Source: Methanosarcinaceae archaeon
GTDB lineage: Archaea > Halobacteriota > Methanosarcinia > Methanosarcinales > Methanosarcinaceae
Direction: 5' to 3'
DNA: 6,884 nt
NCBI GenBank assembly: GCA_030596385.1
Contig: JAUVKD010000045.1
Span: 1-6,884 of the forward strand
In this document: positions 4,491-6,884 of the stretch, piece after piece
Position numbering within the stretch: the stretch's first letter is position 1
How the letters are laid out: every line of letters starts with the position of its first letter
Notes under the pieces: generated by a model
Told to the model about the DNA's origin: nothing
Seen by the model: only the letters and a program-made list of their open reading frames with translations
Databases searched by the model: none
Position numbers and translations under genes: made by a program

Positions 4491-5544
4491 TCTCGTTTTG
4501 GCATGCCCGGGCTAAATAATCTTCTGCCGCCTGCGTGGCTGTTAAAAACCGATATGGAATTCCGTGTTTATCAGACATGTCTGATATATATTTTAGATTT
4601 GTTTCGAAGTTTGAGATTGAAAACAGATCATTTCTTAATAGTTCATTTGGATGGAAATATGTTATTATGTATTCAGTGCTGTTCCTGATCCGACTATCTT
4701 TGAATTTCTTGTCAACTCCTCGTTTAAACAGTTTTGGATGTTTTGCTATGCGCATGATTTCAGTTCGTGTGAAATTATAAGCTATTACTGGTTTTGATAT
4801 TGGTTGATTCAAGTTATGTCTAAGATTGTGGTGGACAAATTTTACAAATGCTTGCAATGGTGGAACCGGAGTCAATGATAATGGCATTTCTAATATGTCC
4901 AAGCATTCTTTTGATGTTGAGCAAATTCTATAATCAGTTTTTGATGGGAAATAGAATTTTTCTGTTGTTGTTTTCCAATCATATAGATGTGGTATCGGTG
5001 AATCTTGATACAGTATTTGTTTTTGCCCGGGTAGCCCTGAAAAATCGACTTTGATCCTAAATTCCACCAATTTCCTGAATATATTGTTAGATTGGAAATC
5101 CCAACCTGTGCGACAGCTTGTGGGTCTGAAATGTTTTGAAATGGCTTTATATCCTGCATCGAGGCATTCGTTTGTCCATTTAGTATCATCAAGACGCGGA
5201 TACCATTGTTTATGGATATCATCCCAATCCCACATATGTGGATGCCATCCAATTTCGTCGCCATCTTTATTGAGTGACCTCCATACATCTAAAAAATGAT
5301 TTACAGGATAAGCATAGTCGTTATAGAGCAGATCCATTTGTTTATCTGAACGAAGCAACCATGTGAGGTTAGGATATGGATCATTCCTGGTTTGTACCAG
5401 TGAATTGAAAATCTCTTTTAACTTTGGGATGCCAATCTCAATTCCATCCCAGATGTTCTCGTCTTTGTGTACCCTGTTGCCTTTCGGGTTATAATCACTG
5501 TCTGCATCGCATCCGATAATGACTATTATTTCGCGGTTGTCCAT
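4471..5544 (-). CDS. Polysaccharide deacetylase-like protein (CE4/NodB-related)
   Basis: 357-residue soluble protein with no signal peptide, so probably cytoplasmic or membrane-associated from the inside. The layout is that of the NodB/CE4 barrel. Motif 1 is near the N terminus (IIGCDADSD, Asp13 and Asp15). A His-pair motif follows (EIGWHPHMWDW, His101 and His103), then an Arg motif (CRTGWDF, Arg145), and late in the chain YFHPNE (His298). In classical enzymes the Asp and two His residues hold a metal and N-acetyl groups are removed from sugars. Here the His pair is HPH rather than the usual H-x3-H spacing, so activity or substrate may differ. Start ATG 5544 is the first in frame; only a weak GGA precedes it. 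Neighbouring archaeosortase and FemAB-like genes suggest a role in surface polysaccharide or envelope-polymer modification. Family assignment is from motifs; substrate unknown. Confidence 0.75.
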   Translation of the reverse strand: MDNREIIVIIGCDADSDYNPKGNRVHKDENIWDGIEIGIPKLKEIFNSLVQTRNDPYPNLTWLLRSDKQMDLLYNDYAYPVNHFLDVWRSLNKDGDEIGWHPHMWDWDDIHKQWYPRLDDTKWTNECLDAGYKAISKHFRPTSCRTGWDFQSNNIFRKLVEFRIKVDFSGLPGQKQILYQDSPIPHLYDWKTTTEKFYFPSKTDYRICSTSKECLDILEMPLSLTPVPPLQAFVKFVHHNLRHNLNQPISKPVIAYNFTRTEIMRIAKHPKLFKRGVDKKFKDSRIRNSTEYIITYFHPNELLRNDLFSISNFETNLKYISDMSDKHGIPYRFLTATQAAEDYLARACQNEIILDQH

Positions 5545-5866
5545 TTTCCAGCCTGTTTTTCACTAATTTGAGCTTCGGTATCGGTTATTGAATAATGACA
5601 CTGTATCATTTTCCAGCTATTTTTCAGACACGGATTTACACAGATTTACACGGATTTAATGTTGTATTAGTCTTCACAGGCACAATACCAAAACCCAGTG
5701 ATTTCCATAATTGTAATAGACGCAGATACACTCATTTCCTCCGGAACTCAAGTGCCTGCTATGCCTAAGGGCGCGCAGGTCATGCCGATGTAACTTTAGA
5801 TCAGCGTTAATCGGCGTTAATCCGCGTCTTGAAAATTACTATAAAATGGGACAGTGCCAGTGCCTT
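5545..5866. other. Gene-free divergent intergenic region
   Basis: No ORF is supported. It separates the starts of the deacetylase-like gene (leftward) and the FemAB-like gene (rightward) and is largely filled by the inverted-repeat element at 5621-5835. A short direct repeat (CATTTTCCAGC near 5544-5554 and again at 5608-5617) lies at its left end. Confidence 0.6.
5621..5835. repeat. Inverted-repeat element of about 215 bp
   Basis: The left arm (5621-5657: TTTTCAGACACGGATTTAC and two further ACGGATTTA-like units) is the approximate reverse complement of the right arm (5799-5835: ATCAGCGTTAATCGGCGTT, then CCGCGTCTTGAAAA), with about 22 of 29 inner positions matching plus one gap. Each arm itself is a short tandem series of about 10-bp units. 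An inner piece (5718-5734, AGACGCAGATACACTCA) is an exact inverted copy of 1676-1692. Motifs of this kind (CGGATTTACACAGATTTAC, CGTTAATCCGCGTC) recur in intergenic DNA of many genomes. No clear target duplication is visible. Confidence 0.65.
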
Positions 5867-5883
5867 AGATAATATTATATAGA
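5867..5883 (+). promoter_or_regulatory. TATA region for the FemAB-like gene
   Basis: TAGATAATATTATATAG provides a TATA-like box. Initiation would fall near 5900-5910, leaving a leader of about 65-70 bases before the ATG at 5974. Confidence 0.4.
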
Positions 5884-5973
5884 TACAATTACACTACTGC
5901 TATAAGTTCTTTTGCAATGTCAGTCTTGACACACTGTTAGCAACCGTGATAAAAAACGCATCAGGTAAAAAAC

Positions 5974-6884
5974 ATGAAATGGACGGGTTTTGAAATATAC
6001 CAAAATAATAATTTTGCCAATATCTACACCAAATATAGGAATCTGGATAAAATAAATATTCAGGGAAACACTGCATTTTTATTCAAAAATCCACTTCTCT
6101 CCATCAAACTGGATAAAAACATAAATTTATTAAAGAGACTATGCCCCTCCTATCTTAAAATGAGAATACACCTTCAAGAATGTGAGAATATAGATAATTT
6201 CTTGAACGAATGTATCAAACACTGCAAAACCGGCAAAATACCCATTCTTGAAGTGATTACAAGCCGCACAGATGCAAGTTTAACCAAATATCCATCAAAA
6301 CCCGAGGGTACCTTTGTGATCGATCTTAAACAGGACCTGGAATCCATCCGGAAAAGTTTCAAACAGCAAAACCGAACCCAGATAAGATTTGCACAAAAAA
6401 ACGGAGTCTCCGTAAGGCAGGGAAACATCGATGATCTTAAAGAATGGTGGAACATCTACCTTGAAACCGCCAACCGTGGCAAGTTCGTAAAACAGCGATA
6501 CGAAATGGTTGAGGAATTGTTCAAGAACACCAACATCTCTCGTTTGTTTGTTGCCACAGTCGATGATAGGATCGCAGCCGGCATTTTCCTGTTAACCCAC
6601 CACACCCCACTATACTGGATCGGTGGCTCGCTCCCCGAATACTGGAACCTCCGGCCAAATAACCTTCTCCACTGGGAGATCATCAAATGGGCACATTCGC
6701 GCGGATATGCATTTTACGACATGGGCGGCGCGGTTGTTAATGAGGAACACGGACCGACCCGGTTTAAACGGCAGTTTGGCGGGAAGTATATTGAAAATTA
6801 TAAGTATCGGGTTGATGTGAATCCGTTGGCGGCGCGGTTGGTGGATGGGATGGTTAAGGTTAGGTATTGGGTTAGGAGGGGGCA
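5974..6884 (+). CDS. FemAB/GNAT-like transferase, partial (runs off right edge)
   Basis: The frame is open from ATG 5974 to the window edge: 303 codons without a stop, so the C terminus is missing. AGGT seven bases before the ATG (TCAGGTAAAAAACATG) supports the start. The N-terminal half (about 1-105) is a variable acceptor-type region. From 113 on it follows the FemAB-like double-GNAT pattern: TFVIDLKQDLESIRKSF, then RFAQKNGVSV (138-147), the central LFVATVDDRIAAGIFLL (191-207), GYAFYDMGG (244-252) and GPTRFKRQFGG (260-270), a highly typical motif. In bacteria FemAB proteins add amino acids from tRNA to peptidoglycan precursors. Archaea lack that polymer, and their homologues sit in polysaccharide loci, probably acylating sugars or lipid-linked precursors. 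The neighbouring deacetylase and archaeosortase fit an envelope role. The final 60 bases are strikingly G/T-rich. Confidence 0.85.
   Translation, partial: MKWTGFEIYQNNNFANIYTKYRNLDKINIQGNTAFLFKNPLLSIKLDKNINLLKRLCPSYLKMRIHLQECENIDNFLNECIKHCKTGKIPILEVITSRTDASLTKYPSKPEGTFVIDLKQDLESIRKSFKQQNRTQIRFAQKNGVSVRQGNIDDLKEWWNIYLETANRGKFVKQRYEMVEELFKNTNISRLFVATVDDRIAAGIFLLTHHTPLYWIGGSLPEYWNLRPNNLLHWEIIKWAHSRGYAFYDMGGAVVNEEHGPTRFKRQFGGKYIENYKYRVDVNPLAARLVDGMVKVRYWVRRG

Noticed and set aside
4890..5288. 132-codon minus-strand ORF and several plus-strand ORFs inside 4500-5300
   Set aside because: All lie in other frames of the deacetylase-like gene, which has clear family motifs over its whole length.
5630..5658. 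Tandem ACGGATTTAC units as a CRISPR-like array
   Set aside because: The units are about 10 bp, adjacent and without unique spacers. They form one arm of an inverted-repeat element.
6174..6820. Minus-strand ORFs at 6174-6686 and a plus-strand ORF at 6623-6820
   Set aside because: They are shadows of the FemAB-like frame, which is open from 5974 to the edge and carries the GPTRFKRQFGG motif.

Overview
The window looks like a piece of an accessory, surface-related region from a methanogen-type or methane-oxidising archaeon (Methanosarcinales or an ANME relative). Three points suggest this. Three small secreted proteins end in the archaeal PEF-CTERM sorting tail. A complete archaeosortase of the matching type (ArtC-like) is present. 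Promoters are archaeal TATA boxes (TTTATATA-like) with short or no leaders. The exact lineage is inference.

Layout. Positions 1-669 hold a decayed second copy of the archaeosortase locus: remnants of a small upstream ORF followed by a truncated, stop-containing artC pseudogene. Positions 970-2863 (minus strand) hold three PEF-CTERM proteins, each with its own spacing and probably its own promoter. The third has lost a recognisable signal peptide. Positions 2930-3155 are non-coding and hold a degenerate dispersed repeat, a hairpin and a plus-strand TATA box. Positions 3167-3724 repeat 1-289 at about 90-95% identity outside indels, but are interrupted by a 195-bp MITE-like element with 26-bp terminal inverted repeats and an 8-bp target duplication. 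The empty version of that site survives at 108-115. The intact archaeosortase (3636-4490) follows. It converges on, and overlaps by 20 bp, a polysaccharide-deacetylase-like gene (5544-4471). Positions 5545-5973 are intergenic and hold a second, larger inverted-repeat element. From 5974 to the right edge a FemAB/GNAT-like transferase runs off the window.

Working together: ArtC would recognise the Pro-Glu-Phe/TM/Arg tails of the three small proteins, cut them at the membrane and probably pass them to a lipid or other surface anchor. The deacetylase-like and FemAB-like enzymes suggest that a surface polysaccharide or modified envelope polymer is made next door. This combination (sorting enzyme + CE4-like deacetylase + FemAB-like protein) mirrors the bacterial exosortase/PEP-CTERM exopolysaccharide loci. 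The repeats, pseudogene and chimeric artC 5' end show that the region has been rearranged by recombination and small mobile elements.
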